A stretch of 64,000 nucleotides of DNA from Solibacillus sp. FSL K6-1523 (GTDB lineage: Bacteria; Bacillota; Bacilli; Bacillales_A; Planococcaceae), in NCBI RefSeq assembly GCF_038005225.1, contig NZ_JBBOSU010000001.1:1042001-1106000 (forward strand), given 5' to 3'. Positions 26,323 to 39,100 of this stretch are shown here, one piece after another; within the stretch, counting starts at the first letter, position 1, and every line of letters starts with the position of its first letter. The notes beneath the pieces were generated by a model, which made no database searches, was not told where the DNA came from, and saw nothing but the letters and a program-made list of their open reading frames with translations. A program made the translations under genes and the position numbers.

Positions 26323-27039
26323 ATGTCAGTAATTTCTATGAAACAATTACTTGAAGCTGGTGTACATTTCGGTCACCAAACTCGCCGTTGGAACCCAAAA
26401 ATGAAGAAATATATCTTCGTTGAGCGTAACGGTATCTACATTATCGATTTACAAAAAACAGTTAAAAAATTAGAGGAAGCTTACAACTTCATGCGTCAAG
26501 TTGGTCAAGACGGTGGTAAAGTTTTATTCGTTGGTACGAAAAAACAAGCACAAGAAGCGATCAAAGATGAAGCTGAACGTTCAGGCAACTATTACATTAA
26601 CCAACGTTGGTTAGGTGGTACTTTAACTAACTTCGGTACAATTCAAAAACGTGTTAAGCGTATGAAAGATATCGAAAAAATGGAAGAAGACGGTATCTTT
26701 GACGTACTTCCTAAAAAAGAAGTAATCCAACTTAAAAAAGAACACGAACGTTTAGTAAAATTCTTAGGCGGTATCCGCGATATGAAAGCTATTCCGGACG
26801 TAATGTTCATCGTAGACCCTCGTAAAGAGCGTATCGCAGTTGCAGAAGCAATCAAATTAAACATCCCTCTAGTTGGTATCGTAGACACTAACTGTGATCC
26901 AGATGAAATTGATTACGTAATCCCTGCAAACGATGATGCTATCCGTGCTGTTAAATTATTAACTGCTAAAATGGCTGACGCTTTATTAGAAGCTAAACAA
27001 GGTGAAGAAGAAGCTCCAGCTGTAGAATCTGCTGAGTAA
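26323..27039 (+). CDS. rpsB: Small ribosomal subunit protein S2
   Basis: S2 binds late to the 30S subunit and helps hold S1. The 238 residues show [22 protein letters not shown] and the [29 protein letters not shown] stretch of the family. Codon use is that of a highly expressed gene (many AAC, GGT, CGT, TTC). TTAGGAGGAAAC precedes the ATG. It has its own promoter, structured leader and terminator, so it can be expressed separately from tsf. Confidence 0.98.
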   Translation: MSVISMKQLLEAGVHFGHQTRRWNPKMKKYIFVERNGIYIIDLQKTVKKLEEAYNFMRQVGQDGGKVLFVGTKKQAQEAIKDEAERSGNYYINQRWLGGTLTNFGTIQKRVKRMKDIEKMEEDGIFDVLPKKEVIQLKKEHERLVKFLGGIRDMKAIPDVMFIVDPRKERIAVAEAIKLNIPLVGIVDTNCDPDEIDYVIPANDDAIRAVKLLTAKMADALLEAKQGEEEAPAVESAE

Positions 27040-27048
27040 TTCACCTTC

Positions 27049-27090
27049 AAAAAAGGTGATAAGTGGCTGATACCCTTATCGCCTTTTTTT
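27049..27090 (+). terminator. Intrinsic terminator after rpsB
   Basis: AAAAAAGGTGATAAG (27049-27063) pairs with CTTATCGCCTTTTTT (27075-27089), one G-U pair, and ends in seven T. It separates rpsB from tsf, where weak -10 candidates (TATAGT, 27139-27144, with TTGCTT 18 bases upstream) may restart transcription. Confidence 0.85.
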
Positions 27091-27196
27091 GAGACAACTT
27101 TAACTTGAGGAAGTTTGCTTCAAACCTCAACTATCTAGTATAGTGGAGTACGAATGATTTCAAAAAATTAATATAAATTTTAGGAGGAAACTCAAC

Positions 27197-28081
27197 ATGG
27201 CAACAATTTCTGCACAATTAGTAAAAGAATTACGTGAAAAAACTGGCGCAGGTATGATGGACTGCAAAAAAGCATTAGTTCAAACTGAAGGTAACTTAGA
27301 AGCGGCAATCGACTTCTTACGTGAAAAAGGTTTAGCTGCTGCAGGTAAAAAAGCAGACCGTATCGCTGCTGAAGGTACAACTTATATTTTAGAAAACGGT
27401 AATGAAGCAATCCTTATTGAAGTAAACGCTGAAACAGACTTCGTTGCGAAAAACGAACAGTTCCAAGAATTAGTTTCTTCATTATCTGAGCAATTATTAA
27501 CTGCTAAACCAGAATCAGTAGAAGCTGCTTTAGAATTAGAAAAAGACGGCGTGAAAATTGCTGACCAAATTTCTACAGCTACTGCAACAATCGGTGAAAA
27601 AATTTCATTACGTCGTTTTGAAATTAAAACAAAAACAGATGCAGACGCATTTGGTGCTTACTTACACATGGGCGGTCGTATCGGTGTATTAGTGGTTCTT
27701 GAAGGTTCTACTGACGCTGCTGCTGCAAAAGACGTTGCAATGCACATTGCTGCAATTAACCCAACTTACGTATCTCGTGATGAAGTTTCTGCAGACGAAG
27801 TTGAACGTGAACGCAAAGTATTAACTGAGCAAGCGTTAAACGAAGGTAAACCAGAAAACATCGTTGCGAAAATGGTAGAAGGTCGTCTGAGCAAATATTT
27901 CGAAGACGTATGTTTATTAGACCAAGCTTTCGTTAAAAACTCTGACCAAAAAGTACGTGACTTCGTTAAATCTTTAGGTGGTACAGTGACAAGCTTCACT
28001 CGTTACGGCGTAGGTGAAGGTATCGAAAAACGTGAAGATAACTTCGCGGAAGAAGTAATGAACCAAGTTAAAGGTAACTAA
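27197..28081 (+). CDS. tsf: Translation elongation factor Ts
   Basis: EF-Ts is the nucleotide exchange factor for EF-Tu. The 294 residues contain the N-terminal [18 protein letters not shown] motif, the TDFVAKN contact motif and the coiled-coil C-terminal region with KFYE-like [12 protein letters not shown]. Codon use is of the highly expressed type. TTTTAGGAGGAAAC precedes the ATG. It is followed by a terminator. Confidence 0.98.
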   Translation: MATISAQLVKELREKTGAGMMDCKKALVQTEGNLEAAIDFLREKGLAAAGKKADRIAAEGTTYILENGNEAILIEVNAETDFVAKNEQFQELVSSLSEQLLTAKPESVEAALELEKDGVKIADQISTATATIGEKISLRRFEIKTKTDADAFGAYLHMGGRIGVLVVLEGSTDAAAAKDVAMHIAAINPTYVSRDEVSADEVERERKVLTEQALNEGKPENIVAKMVEGRLSKYFEDVCLLDQAFVKNSDQKVRDFVKSLGGTVTSFTRYGVGEGIEKREDNFAEEVMNQVKGN

Positions 28082-28125
28082 TTTATAATATCTATATTAG
28101 TTAACGATAAATGAAGTAAAAAGAG

Positions 28126-28157
28126 TAGGGAGCACCATTTGCGTGTTCCCTATTTTT
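28126..28157 (+). terminator. Intrinsic terminator after tsf
   Basis: TAGGGAGCAC (28126-28135) pairs with GTGTTCCCTA (28143-28152), one G-U pair and a 7-base loop, followed by five T. A possible promoter for pyrH overlaps it (TTGCGT 28139-28144, 19 bases, TATAAT 28164-28169), but the spacing is long and I hold it weakly. Confidence 0.8.
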
Positions 28158-28235
28158 AACAGATATAATTAATGCAAGTGAAATAGCTTACATAAGTAGT
28201 AAGTATAGACTATTTCCTTTTAAATAAATGGGTAA

Positions 28236-28972
<737 letters not shown>

Positions 28973-28973
<1 letters not shown>

Positions 28974-29530
28974 TGTCAAAGCAAGTATTAGATCAAGCTC
29001 AAGATAAAATGACGAAATCAATTGGTGCTTTCTCTCGAGAACTAGCATCAATTCGTGCGGGTGTGGCCAATGCGTCACTACTTGACCGTATTCAAGTAGA
29101 TTATTATGGTGCACCAACACCGATTAACCAATTAGGCGGTGTTTCTGTACCAGAAGCTCGTCTATTAGTCATCTCACCTTATGATAAAACTATTTTAGGT
29201 GAAATTGAAAAAGCAATTATGCGTTCAGATATCGGTATTACACCGACAAACGATGGGAATGTAATTCGTTTAGCAATACCAGCTTTAACGGAAGAGCGTC
29301 GTAAAGACTTAGTAAAACTAGTTAAAAAGACAGCTGAAGAAGCAAAAGTAGCGGTTCGTAACGTTCGTCGTGATGCTAATGATGACCTTAAAAAGTTAGA
29401 GAAAAATGGAGAAATTACGGAAGATGAATTACGTGGTTTCGGTGAAGATATCCAAAAACTAACAGATAGCTCGATCGTTAAAGTAGACGAGCTTGTAAAA
29501 GAAAAAGAAAAAGAAATTTTAACAGTTTAA
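28973..29530 (+). CDS. frr: Ribosome recycling factor
   Basis: RRF splits post-termination ribosomes with EF-G. The 185 residues show the three-helix bundle and beta domain: [30 protein letters not shown] and [33 protein letters not shown]. The start overlaps the pyrH stop. Two terminators follow. Confidence 0.98.
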
Positions 29531-29547
29531 CTTGTGGAATTAACGAA

Positions 29548-29579
29548 TGGCCAACATTCTATTGGACCAAATTTTTTTT
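29548..29579 (+). terminator. First intrinsic terminator after frr
   Basis: TGGCCAA (29548-29554) pairs with TTGG-A-CCA (29562-29569) with a bulged A, then AA and eight T. The stem is short but the T-run is long. Confidence 0.6.
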
Positions 29580-29604
29580 ACGAGTAAGTGAACTTTAAAT
29601 GGAT

Positions 29605-29635
29605 AAAAACGTCCTGCTAGTAAGGACGTTTTTTT
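29605..29635 (+). terminator. Second intrinsic terminator after frr
   Basis: AAAAACGTCCT (29605-29615) pairs with AGGACGTTTTT (29623-29633) around a 7-base loop and runs into a stretch of T. With the first terminator it forms a tandem pair that isolates pyrH-frr from uppS. Confidence 0.85.
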
Positions 29636-29655
29636 AAGTGGATAATATTTAATCC

Positions 29656-29706
29656 ATTACGCCTCGTCGTAAATGCGTCTAGATTTTTTTCGGGCTTGCT
29701 CGAAAA
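29656..29706 (+). repeat. Dispersed palindromic repeat, copy A
   Basis: The first 23 bases (29656-29678) match 50682-50704 at 20 positions. This core is itself a hairpin (TTACG/CGTAA). It is followed by a second hairpin, TTTTTCGGGC (about 29687-29696) with GCTCGAAAAA (about 29699-29708). No gene covers this position. Similarity between unrelated intergenic places suggests a dispersed element. Confidence 0.55.
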
Positions 29707-29739
29707 ATGCCACTAAAATTCTGTGACATCCGGTGGGAA

Positions 29740-29790
29740 ATTTAACTTGCTGTAACAAGTTAAATAGGTAATTTATAGGTTAACCTATAA
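29740..29790. repeat. Two adjacent inverted repeats upstream of uppS
   Basis: ATTTAACTTG (29740-29749) is complementary to CAAGTTAAAT (29756-29765) with a 6-base spacer. Directly after it, TTATAGGTTAACCTATAA (29773-29790) is a perfect 18-base palindrome without spacer. The second looks more like a protein-binding site than an RNA hairpin. No regulator is known to me for it. Confidence 0.6.
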
Positions 29791-29925
29791 AGGCAAGAAT
29801 GGAAAAAGTTTAGCAAAGAGTCATTTCGTTATGAAATACATAATAGATTAGTAAGAGAAGTGCGAATAAGAGGCTTCCTTGTTGAGTGGGTTTAAGAAGT
29901 AAACGAGGACATGAAAATACTTTTT

Positions 29926-29934
29926 TGATATGAT
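29926..29934 (+). promoter_or_regulatory. Extended -10 SigA promoter for uppS
   Basis: TGATATGAT (29926-29934), preceded by a T-run, closely resembles the element before sigD. No convincing -35 is present. The uppS ribosome binding site (GGGGGA, 29965-29970) follows 30 bases later. Confidence 0.5.
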
Positions 29935-29977
29935 AAACTAGAAAATAGTCCGATATGTGCAGTTGGGGGAATTAATG

Positions 29978-30772
29978 ATGTTTAAAAAACTTTTAATGAA
30001 AAAAATGAATAAAATTACGCCAACAATGAATGAAAGTGTGGGCTTAGTTAAAGGTGAAGACATTCCTACCCATATTGCGATCATCATGGACGGTAATGGT
30101 CGTTGGGCAAAAAAACGTTCAATGCCACGTGTTGCAGGGCACCATGAAGGAATGAAAACCGTTCGTAAAATTACGCGTTGTGCTTGTGATTTAGGGGTGA
30201 AAGTATTAACGCTGTATGCATTTTCAACCGAGAATTGGAAGCGCCCTAAATCAGAAGTAGAATTTTTAATGAAATTACCTGAGCAATTTTTAACGTCCTT
30301 TTTACCGGAGTTGATGGAACGTAATATCCGGATTGAGATGATCGGTGTTATGGAAACACTCCCGAAATATACGCAAGCCGCACTACAAAAAGCAATGGAT
30401 GCGACGAAAAATAATACGGGACTTATTTTAAACTTTGCAATGAATTACGGCGGTCGTGCCGAAATTGTGATGGCGATGCAACAGTTGATGAAAGAAGTAG
30501 AAGCAGGTACGCTTGCAATTGAAGAAATCAATGAACAACATATTACACAACATCTCATGACGGCTCACTTACCAGAGCCTGATTTACTCATTCGAACGAG
30601 TGGTGAAGTGAGAATTAGCAATTTTATGTTATGGCAGCTCGCATATACGGAATTTTGGTTTACCAATACGCATTGGCCAGACTTTGATGAGGCATGCTTA
30701 AAGGAAGCCATCACGGTGTATCAAAACCGTAACCGCCGTTATGGAGGGCTGAAAGGAGAAGGAACGAATTGA
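29978..30772 (+). CDS. uppS: Undecaprenyl diphosphate synthase
   Basis: UppS makes the C55 lipid carrier for cell-wall synthesis by cis-condensation of isopentenyl units. The 264 residues show HIAIIMDGNGRWAKKR (catalytic Asp), GHHEGMKTVRKITR, STENWKRPKSEVEFLM and the C-terminal LLIRTSGEVRISNFMLWQLAYTE. GTG 29957 and ATG 29975 are in frame, but the ribosome binding site GGGGGA fits ATG 29978 best. Its stop overlaps the cdsA start. Confidence 0.96.
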   Translation: MFKKLLMKKMNKITPTMNESVGLVKGEDIPTHIAIIMDGNGRWAKKRSMPRVAGHHEGMKTVRKITRCACDLGVKVLTLYAFSTENWKRPKSEVEFLMKLPEQFLTSFLPELMERNIRIEMIGVMETLPKYTQAALQKAMDATKNNTGLILNFAMNYGGRAEIVMAMQQLMKEVEAGTLAIEEINEQHITQHLMTAHLPEPDLLIRTSGEVRISNFMLWQLAYTEFWFTNTHWPDFDEACLKEAITVYQNRNRRYGGLKGEGTN

Positions 30773-31566
30773 AACAACGCATTATTACCGGAGTAATAGC
30801 TGCAGCATTATTTATTCCATTTGTTATTTATGGAGGCGCTCCGTTTGCACTTGTAATTTGTGCACTAGCCATAGTCGGATTTTATGAAATTTTAAAAATG
30901 AAAAATATTTCTATCGTTTCAATTCCGGGAATTTTAGGCTTGTTAGCATTGTTAATACTTGTCATTCCAGAAACATGGTCAACTGAGGTCGTGCAAACCT
31001 TAGGCTATGACTCGAAATTAATGATTGTTTACGGGATTGCAGCGCTATTATTAATTTATACTGTACTTGTTAAAAATAAAATGACATTTGATGAAATTGG
31101 CTTTATTTTATTAGGTATATTTTATGTTGGACTAGGCTTTCATTACTTTATTGAAGCACGAATGATTGGTTTAGAATTTATCGTTTTTGCGTTGCTTGTT
31201 GTTTGGACAACCGATTCAGGCGCGTATTTTGTCGGACGTAAACTAGGGAAAAATAAATTGTGGCCAGAAATTTCGCCTAACAAAACGATAGAAGGATTTG
31301 TTGGGGGGATTGTCATCGCTGTGTTATTTGCCATCGCGATGCAAATGATTTATCCGTTTACTGCAAGCTATTTGCAACTAATTATTGTTACTATTGTTGC
31401 TTCGATTGTCGGTCAAATGGGTGATTTAGTTGAATCAGCCATCAAGCGTCATTACGGTGTAAAGGATTCAGGAAATATTTTACCAGGTCATGGGGGCATT
31501 TTAGATCGCTTTGACAGTTTATTATTTGTCGTACCTTTACTACATTTTTTACATTTTTTTGCGTAA
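30769..31566 (+). CDS. cdsA: Phosphatidate cytidylyltransferase
   Basis: CdsA makes CDP-diacylglycerol, the branch-point of phospholipid synthesis. The 265-residue membrane protein has about seven helices and the C-terminal family signature VVGQMGDLVESAIKRHYGVKDSGNILPGHGGILDRFDS. The start is TTG at 30769 inside the uppS end, with AAGGAGAAGG before it. It precedes dxr and rseP, the usual order. Confidence 0.95.
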   Translation: MKQRIITGVIAAALFIPFVIYGGAPFALVICALAIVGFYEILKMKNISIVSIPGILGLLALLILVIPETWSTEVVQTLGYDSKLMIVYGIAALLLIYTVLVKNKMTFDEIGFILLGIFYVGLGFHYFIEARMIGLEFIVFALLVVWTTDSGAYFVGRKLGKNKLWPEISPNKTIEGFVGGIVIAVLFAIAMQMIYPFTASYLQLIIVTIVASIVGQMGDLVESAIKRHYGVKDSGNILPGHGGILDRFDSLLFVVPLLHFLHFFA

Positions 31567-31588
31567 TTAAAAGAGGGGAAGTATTGCT

Positions 31589-32734
31589 GTGAAAAAGATT
31601 AGTTTATTAGGTGCAACAGGTTCAATTGGATGGCAAACTTTTGATATTTTACTGGCACATCCTGACCAATTTAAACTTGTTGCATTTTCTGCTGGACAAA
31701 ATATTGAAAAATCACGTCAAATTATTGAAAAGCTTCAACCTGAATTAGTATCGATGCAAACAGAGGAAGCTGCACGTTTATTGCAAAAGGATTATCCGAC
31801 GATTGCTTTTACATATGGTGAAAAAGGTCTTGTTGATGTAGCGACACATCCTGAATCGACGGTATTAGTGAACGCTGTTTTAGGCAGTGTCGGTTTAGAG
31901 TCAACGCTTGCTGCCATTCGCATGGGGAAAACAATTGCCATTGCGAATAAAGAAACGTTAGTAACGGCAGGCCATTTAGTGATGGCGGAAGCGAAGAAGT
32001 ATAATGCGCCGATTTTACCAGTAGATAGTGAACATTCGGCTTTATTTCAATCGATGAACGGTGAAAATCCGAAACGAATCGAACGTCTTATTTTAACAGC
32101 TTCTGGTGGTTCATTCCGCGATAAAACGCGCGAACAGTTAGACGGTGTAACGGTAAGGGATGCACTGAATCATCCGAACTGGTCAATGGGCGCAAAAATT
32201 ACAATCGATTCTGCGACAATGATGAATAAAGGGCTGGAAGTAATCGAAGCGCATGTGTTATTTAATATGCCTTATGACAATATTGATGTGTTGTTACACC
32301 GAGAGAGTATTATTCATTCAATGGTCGAATTTGAAGATACAAGTGTGATCGCTCAACTTGGTACGCCGGATATGCGTGTGCCGATTCAATATGCACTGAG
32401 TTATCCAGATCGTCTTCCGTTACAAAATGGGCAACGTTTAAACTTAGCGCAAATTGGTCAACTTCATTTTAAAGAGGTTGATTTTGATCGTTTCCGTGCG
32501 TTGAAGCTTGCTTATGATGCAGGACGAATGGGTGGTACAATTTTAACGGCAATGAATGCAGCAAATGAAGCAGCTGTCGCATTATTTTTACAAGAAAAAA
32601 TGACGTTTCTACAAATTGAGGAATGCATTGAACGTGTGATGAATAAGCATAATAATATTTTAGTGCCAGATTTACAAACGATTTTACATGTAGATAGTGA
32701 GACGAGAAAATCTGTTGCAAGCATGGTAGAATAG
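31589..32734 (+). CDS. dxr: 1-deoxy-D-xylulose 5-phosphate reductoisomerase
   Basis: Dxr catalyses the first committed step of the MEP isoprenoid pathway, supplying UppS with precursors. The 381 residues show the NADPH-binding [15 protein letters not shown], the [13 protein letters not shown] metal/substrate motif and [23 protein letters not shown]. The start is GTG at 31589 with AGAGGGGA upstream. Confidence 0.97.
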   Translation: MKKISLLGATGSIGWQTFDILLAHPDQFKLVAFSAGQNIEKSRQIIEKLQPELVSMQTEEAARLLQKDYPTIAFTYGEKGLVDVATHPESTVLVNAVLGSVGLESTLAAIRMGKTIAIANKETLVTAGHLVMAEAKKYNAPILPVDSEHSALFQSMNGENPKRIERLILTASGGSFRDKTREQLDGVTVRDALNHPNWSMGAKITIDSATMMNKGLEVIEAHVLFNMPYDNIDVLLHRESIIHSMVEFEDTSVIAQLGTPDMRVPIQYALSYPDRLPLQNGQRLNLAQIGQLHFKEVDFDRFRALKLAYDAGRMGGTILTAMNAANEAAVALFLQEKMTFLQIEECIERVMNKHNNILVPDLQTILHVDSETRKSVASMVE

Positions 32735-32795
32735 GGAACTATGAGGGTAAACTAGAGGATATTTTCCGTGTTTACTCAAACGAAGGTGGGAGATT

Positions 32796-34052
32796 ATGCA
32801 AACAGTTATTGCCTTTATCGCAATTTTTGGCTCACTAGTATTTTTCCATGAGCTAGGACACTTTATATTTGCAAAGCGCGCGGGTATTATGGTACGCGAG
32901 TTTGCCATTGGGATGGGTCCGAAAATTTTCGGAATGACGAAAGGTGAAACGGTTTATACGCTACGCCTTTTACCGATCGGTGGTTATGTTCGAATGGCGG
33001 GTGAGGACACAGATTCCGTTGAGTTACAGCCAGGGTATCGTGTAGCACTCGTGACAAACGAAGAGAATATCGTTGAAAAAATCGTATTAAACCAAAAAAT
33101 GCAATATCAAAATGTCATTTTCTTAGAAGTGGAACGTGCGGATTTAGAAAAAGAGCTATGGATTGAAGGCTATGATGAAGAGGACAAGCTCGTTCGTTAT
33201 AACGTCTCACGCACGGCGACAATCGTTGAAAATGGAACAGAGCTTATTATTGCGCCGCTAGATCGTCAATTTAACTCTAAATCGGTTGGTGCGCGTGCAA
33301 TGGCCATTTTTGCAGGCCCATTATTCAACTTTATTTTAGCATTCTTCATTTTTGTCATCATGGGGTTATTCCAAGGGATACCTTCAAAAGACCCTGTTAT
33401 TTCAGAAGTTATGGATGATCGTCCTGCGAGTGCAGCAGGGCTTCAAGATGGTGACCGTGTTACGAAAATTAATGGTGAGTCGATTAGTAGCTGGGAGCAA
33501 CTGTCGGCAATCATTCAACAAAACCCAGGTAAAAGCCTAGAGTTTGAAGTGGACCGCAGTGGTACAACGGCAACAGCCAATGTAGTCCCACAAGGTGTCG
33601 AACAAGGTGAGGGTGAAATCGTGGGTCAAATTGGTGTTATGCGTCCGATCGAAACGAACCCTCTAAAAGCGATTCCTTATGGTGCTGAACAAACGTATGA
33701 TATGATCGTTTTAATTGGTTCACTTGTAGGTAAGCTCGTTACGGGGCAGTTTTCAATTGAAGCACTTTCAGGACCAGTAGGCATTTATAAGACGACTGAA
33801 ACGGTTGTGACATATGGTTTTTATAATATCCTTTACTTTGCTGCGATGTTAAGTGTCAATTTAGGGATTATGAACTTATTACCACTACCTGCTTTAGATG
33901 GCGGTCGTTTATTGTTCTTCGCATTTGAAGCGGTTCGAGGGAAACCGATGGATCGTCAAAAAGAAGGTATGATTCACTTTGTAGGTATTGTTCTATTAAT
34001 GATTTTAATGGTAGTCGTGACATGGAACGATATTCAACATTTCTTCTTCTAA
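32796..34052 (+). CDS. rseP: Site-2 membrane protease RseP/RasP
   Basis: RseP-type proteases cut membrane-embedded substrates such as anti-sigma factors, remnant signal peptides and cell-division proteins. HELGH lies at residues 18-22 in the first helix; the PDZ domain is at about 195-260; the last helices hold NLGIMNLLPLPALDGGRLLFF with the third metal ligand. The length of 418 is normal. In B. subtilis the orthologue is RasP (YluC). AAGGTGGGAG precedes the ATG. Confidence 0.95.
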   Translation: MQTVIAFIAIFGSLVFFHELGHFIFAKRAGIMVREFAIGMGPKIFGMTKGETVYTLRLLPIGGYVRMAGEDTDSVELQPGYRVALVTNEENIVEKIVLNQKMQYQNVIFLEVERADLEKELWIEGYDEEDKLVRYNVSRTATIVENGTELIIAPLDRQFNSKSVGARAMAIFAGPLFNFILAFFIFVIMGLFQGIPSKDPVISEVMDDRPASAAGLQDGDRVTKINGESISSWEQLSAIIQQNPGKSLEFEVDRSGTTATANVVPQGVEQGEGEIVGQIGVMRPIETNPLKAIPYGAEQTYDMIVLIGSLVGKLVTGQFSIEALSGPVGIYKTTETVVTYGFYNILYFAAMLSVNLGIMNLLPLPALDGGRLLFFAFEAVRGKPMDRQKEGMIHFVGIVLLMILMVVVTWNDIQHFFF

Positions 34053-34093
34053 TGGTTAATGGTAAATGAAATAAATATGAATTTAAAAATGGA

Positions 34094-34135
34094 AGCTTTG
34101 GGCGTTTTGTACGAATAGTACTAGCGTTCAAAGCT
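34094..34135 (+). other. Hairpin between rseP and proS
   Basis: AGCTTTGGGCGTT (34094-34106) pairs with AGCGTTCAAAGCT (34123-34135) using G-U pairs, and GTAC/GTAC can pair in the loop. It is followed by AAATTTTATT, a poor T-tract, so it may be a weak terminator for rseP. Confidence 0.45.
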
Positions 34136-34179
34136 AAATTTTATTAGTATATAAGAAGGTAGAATTTCTTAAGCAACAA

Positions 34180-34208
34180 TTGAATTTGTTATCTTATTCA
34201 ATTATAGA
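34180..34208 (+). promoter_or_regulatory. Candidate SigA promoter for proS
   Basis: TTGAAT (34180-34185), 17 bases, TATAGA (34203-34208). The -35 lies within an inverted repeat AATTGAAT/ATTCAATT (34178-34203). Match quality is moderate. Confidence 0.45.
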
Positions 34209-34254
34209 TTGGGTAAGATGTTTTGATCTATTACTAAATAATTATGAAATATAA

Positions 34255-35976
<1,722 letters not shown>

Positions 35977-36069
35977 TTTACTAGTGAAAAGATAGCAAAT
36001 CAAAACTAAATGATGGATTTTGATTGATTATCTCGGATAATGTTTACTAGTAACTATATAAAAAACAGC

Positions 36070-36103
36070 AACTCGCGCTATTTTGGCGTGAGTTTTGTTT
36101 TTT
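36070..36103 (+). terminator. Intrinsic terminator after proS
   Basis: AACTCGCGC (36070-36078) pairs with GCGTGAGTT (36086-36094), one G-U pair, 7-base loop, then TTGTTTTTT. Confidence 0.8.
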
Positions 36104-36153
36104 AGGAGAAACTTAAATTAAATAAAATGAATTAAATTAGGAAGGTGAACGAA

Positions 36154-39100
36154 TTGGCACAACAGGAGGCAAAACAAAAGTTCTTACTTCTGTTACAACA
36201 ACTTGAACTAACAGATGACGTCTATATGTCCTTCTTTGAAAAAGGTGAGCTGGAACGAGTAACGGTTCATAAAAAGAAACGTCTATGGCACTTTAAAATA
36301 AAGGTGAACAATATTTTGCCTTTCGAAGTATATCAATTATTACGAATGAGGATGGCAGAAAAGTTTTCTCATATTGCATCTGTTTTATTAACGATTGACT
36401 CATTTAATCCCGTTGTTAACGAGCAGCATATTTTAGATTATTGGTACCCTGCGATTGAACAAATTGCGGATATGTCACCTTTATTACGTGAAAATTTATC
36501 GAAGCAAGTACCTAAGTGGACAGGTCATAAGCTTGTTGTCACTTCAATGCTAGAAGTGGAATTTTTAGCATTGAAGGCGAAATATACCGATAAAATTGCT
36601 GATTCATACCGCGCATTTGGTTTCCCACATATCCCACTAGAGTTCAAGCTTGTAGAGGAATCCGAAGAATTTATTGCACAGCAAGAAGCGTTTTATATGC
36701 AACGACAAGAAGAAGAAGAACGTTTATCGAAACAGGCGATGGCAGACTTTGCAATGCGAGAAAAGGAAAAGGCAGACAACCCAGGCGCAGTAACGAGCGA
36801 TGTCGCATTCCAATTAGGTGCTCTAATCAAAAATGCAGAATCAACGGAAATTCGTACAATTTTAGAAGAAGAACGCTCGATTATTATTGAAGGATTTATT
36901 TTTGCAGTAGATGTAAAAGAATTGCGCAGTGGTCGCTCACTTCTTGAAATAAAAGTATCGGATTATACAGATTCCTTGATGGTCAAAATGTTCTCAAATA
37001 GCGATGAAGAAGTGGCGAAAATGAACATGATTAGTAAAGGAATGTGGGTAAGACTACGCGGCTCTATCCAAATGGATACATTCGCACGTGATTTAGTCAT
37101 GATGGTAAAAGATATTAATGAAATCAAAAAAGAACCGCGTAAAGATCATGCTCCAGAAGGTGAGAAACGTGTGGAATTGCATCTACATACGCCGATGAGC
37201 CAAATGGATGCAATGACACCTGTCGATAAATTAGTCGCACAGGCCGCGAAATGGGGACACCCTGCCATTGCCATTACAGACCATGCCGTCGTTCAATCTT
37301 TCCCAGAAGCTTATTCTGCCGGAAAGAAAAACGGCATTAAAGTCATTTATGGTGTAGAGGTGAACTTAGTAGACGATGGAAAACCAATTGCTTATGACCC
37401 GATTGATTCACCACTAGAGGATACTACTTATGTTGTATTTGACGTGGAAACGACAGGTTTTTCCAATGTGTATGACACCATTATTGAATTAGCTGCTGTT
37501 AAAATCAAAAATGGCCAAGTGCTCGATACGTTTGAGCGCTTTTCGAATCCACATCGCAAATTAACGGCAAAAATTATAGAATTGACGCATATTACGGATG
37601 ATATGCTTGTGAATGCGCCAGAAATTGAAGAAGTTATTACAGAATTCCATGATTTTATTGGTGATTCAGTCGTTGTAGCGCATAATGCAGCATTCGACTT
37701 AGGTTTCCTTTATGTTGCTTATAAAAAAGCGGGCTTGGGACATGTACGACATCCGGGTATTGATACCGTGGAGTTATCCCGCTTAGTCAACCCTACACAA
37801 AAGTCACATAGTTTAAAAACGTTAACGAAAAAATATAATATCGAATTAACGCAACATCACCGTGCGATTTATGATACGGAAGCGACAGGGGAATTATTGC
37901 TTCATCTACTGAAGCAAACGGCAGATTTAGGTATTCGAAATTTAAATGAATTAAATGATCATGTCGGAGGGGAAGAAGGGTATAAGCAAGCCCGTCCAAG
38001 CCACTGTACAGTTTTAGCGGTAGATGATGCAGGATTGAAAAATATGTTTAAGCTTATTACCATTTCACATACCCAAACATTTTATCGCGTACCACGGATA
38101 CGTCGTTCGGACTTGCAAAAGTATCGTGAAGGTTTAATTATCGGCTCGGGTTGCTCGAACGGTGAGTTATTCGAAACGATGATGAATAAAACCCCAGAAG
38201 AAGCGGAACGAATTGCGCAGTTTTATGATTATTTAGAAGTGATGCCAAAACCGGTTTATTCGCAGCTAGTTGATGGTGGAACCGTGCATGATGAGTGGGC
38301 GTTAGAAGACATTATTCGTCGTATTGTCAAGCTCGGTAAAAAATTGAATTTGCCGGTCGTTGCAACAGGTAATGTACATTATTTACATGAAACAGATGCC
38401 AAGTTCCGTCAAATTTTAATTGGCTCTATGGGTGGTGCGAATCCATTAAATCGCCAGCCTTTACCGAAAGTTCATTTCCGTACGACCGATGATATGTTGA
38501 AGGAATTTGATTTTTTAGGCCCCGATTTAGCAAAAGAGGTCGTTGTGACGAATACACACCTTGTTGCCGATATGATTGGTGATGTTAAACCGATTAAAGA
38601 CGACTTATATACGCCGAAAATTGAAGGTTCTGATGATGAAGTAACGAACTTAACGTATGAAATGGCACATGAAATATACGGAGAGACTTTACCGGAAATT
38701 GTGCAAGCGCGTATTGATAAGGAATTAAAATCGATTTTAGGTCACGGTTTTGGGGTAATTTATTTAATTTCAGCAAAGCTCGTGAAAAAATCATTAGCGG
38801 ATGGCTACTTAGTTGGATCGCGTGGTTCGGTAGGTTCTTCACTTGTCGCAACCTTTATGGAAATTACCGAAGTGAATCCATTGCCTCCACATTATGTATG
38901 TCCGAACTGTAAGCATTCCGAATTTATTGCAGATGGTACTGTCGCATCAGGTTATGACTTACCGAATAAAGAATGTCCAAAATGTGGTGAGCAATATAAA
39001 AAAGACGGGCATGATATTCCGTTCGAAACATTCCTAGGATTCAAAGGAGATAAGGTACCCGACATCGATTTGAACTTCTCAGGTGAGTACCAACCACAAG

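Larger units (their letters stand above)
29636..29977. other. Long gene-free stretch before uppS
   Basis: No credible reading frame is present here. The stretch holds repeat copy A, two adjacent inverted repeats (29740-29790) and an extended -10 promoter (29926-29934). From about 29791 to 29920 I see nothing that I can name. Confidence 0.7.

Noticed and set aside
32745-32785. GTAAAC/GTTTAC inverted repeat before rseP
   Set aside because: Six-base arms separated by about 16 bases are expected by chance; no promoter elements fit around it.
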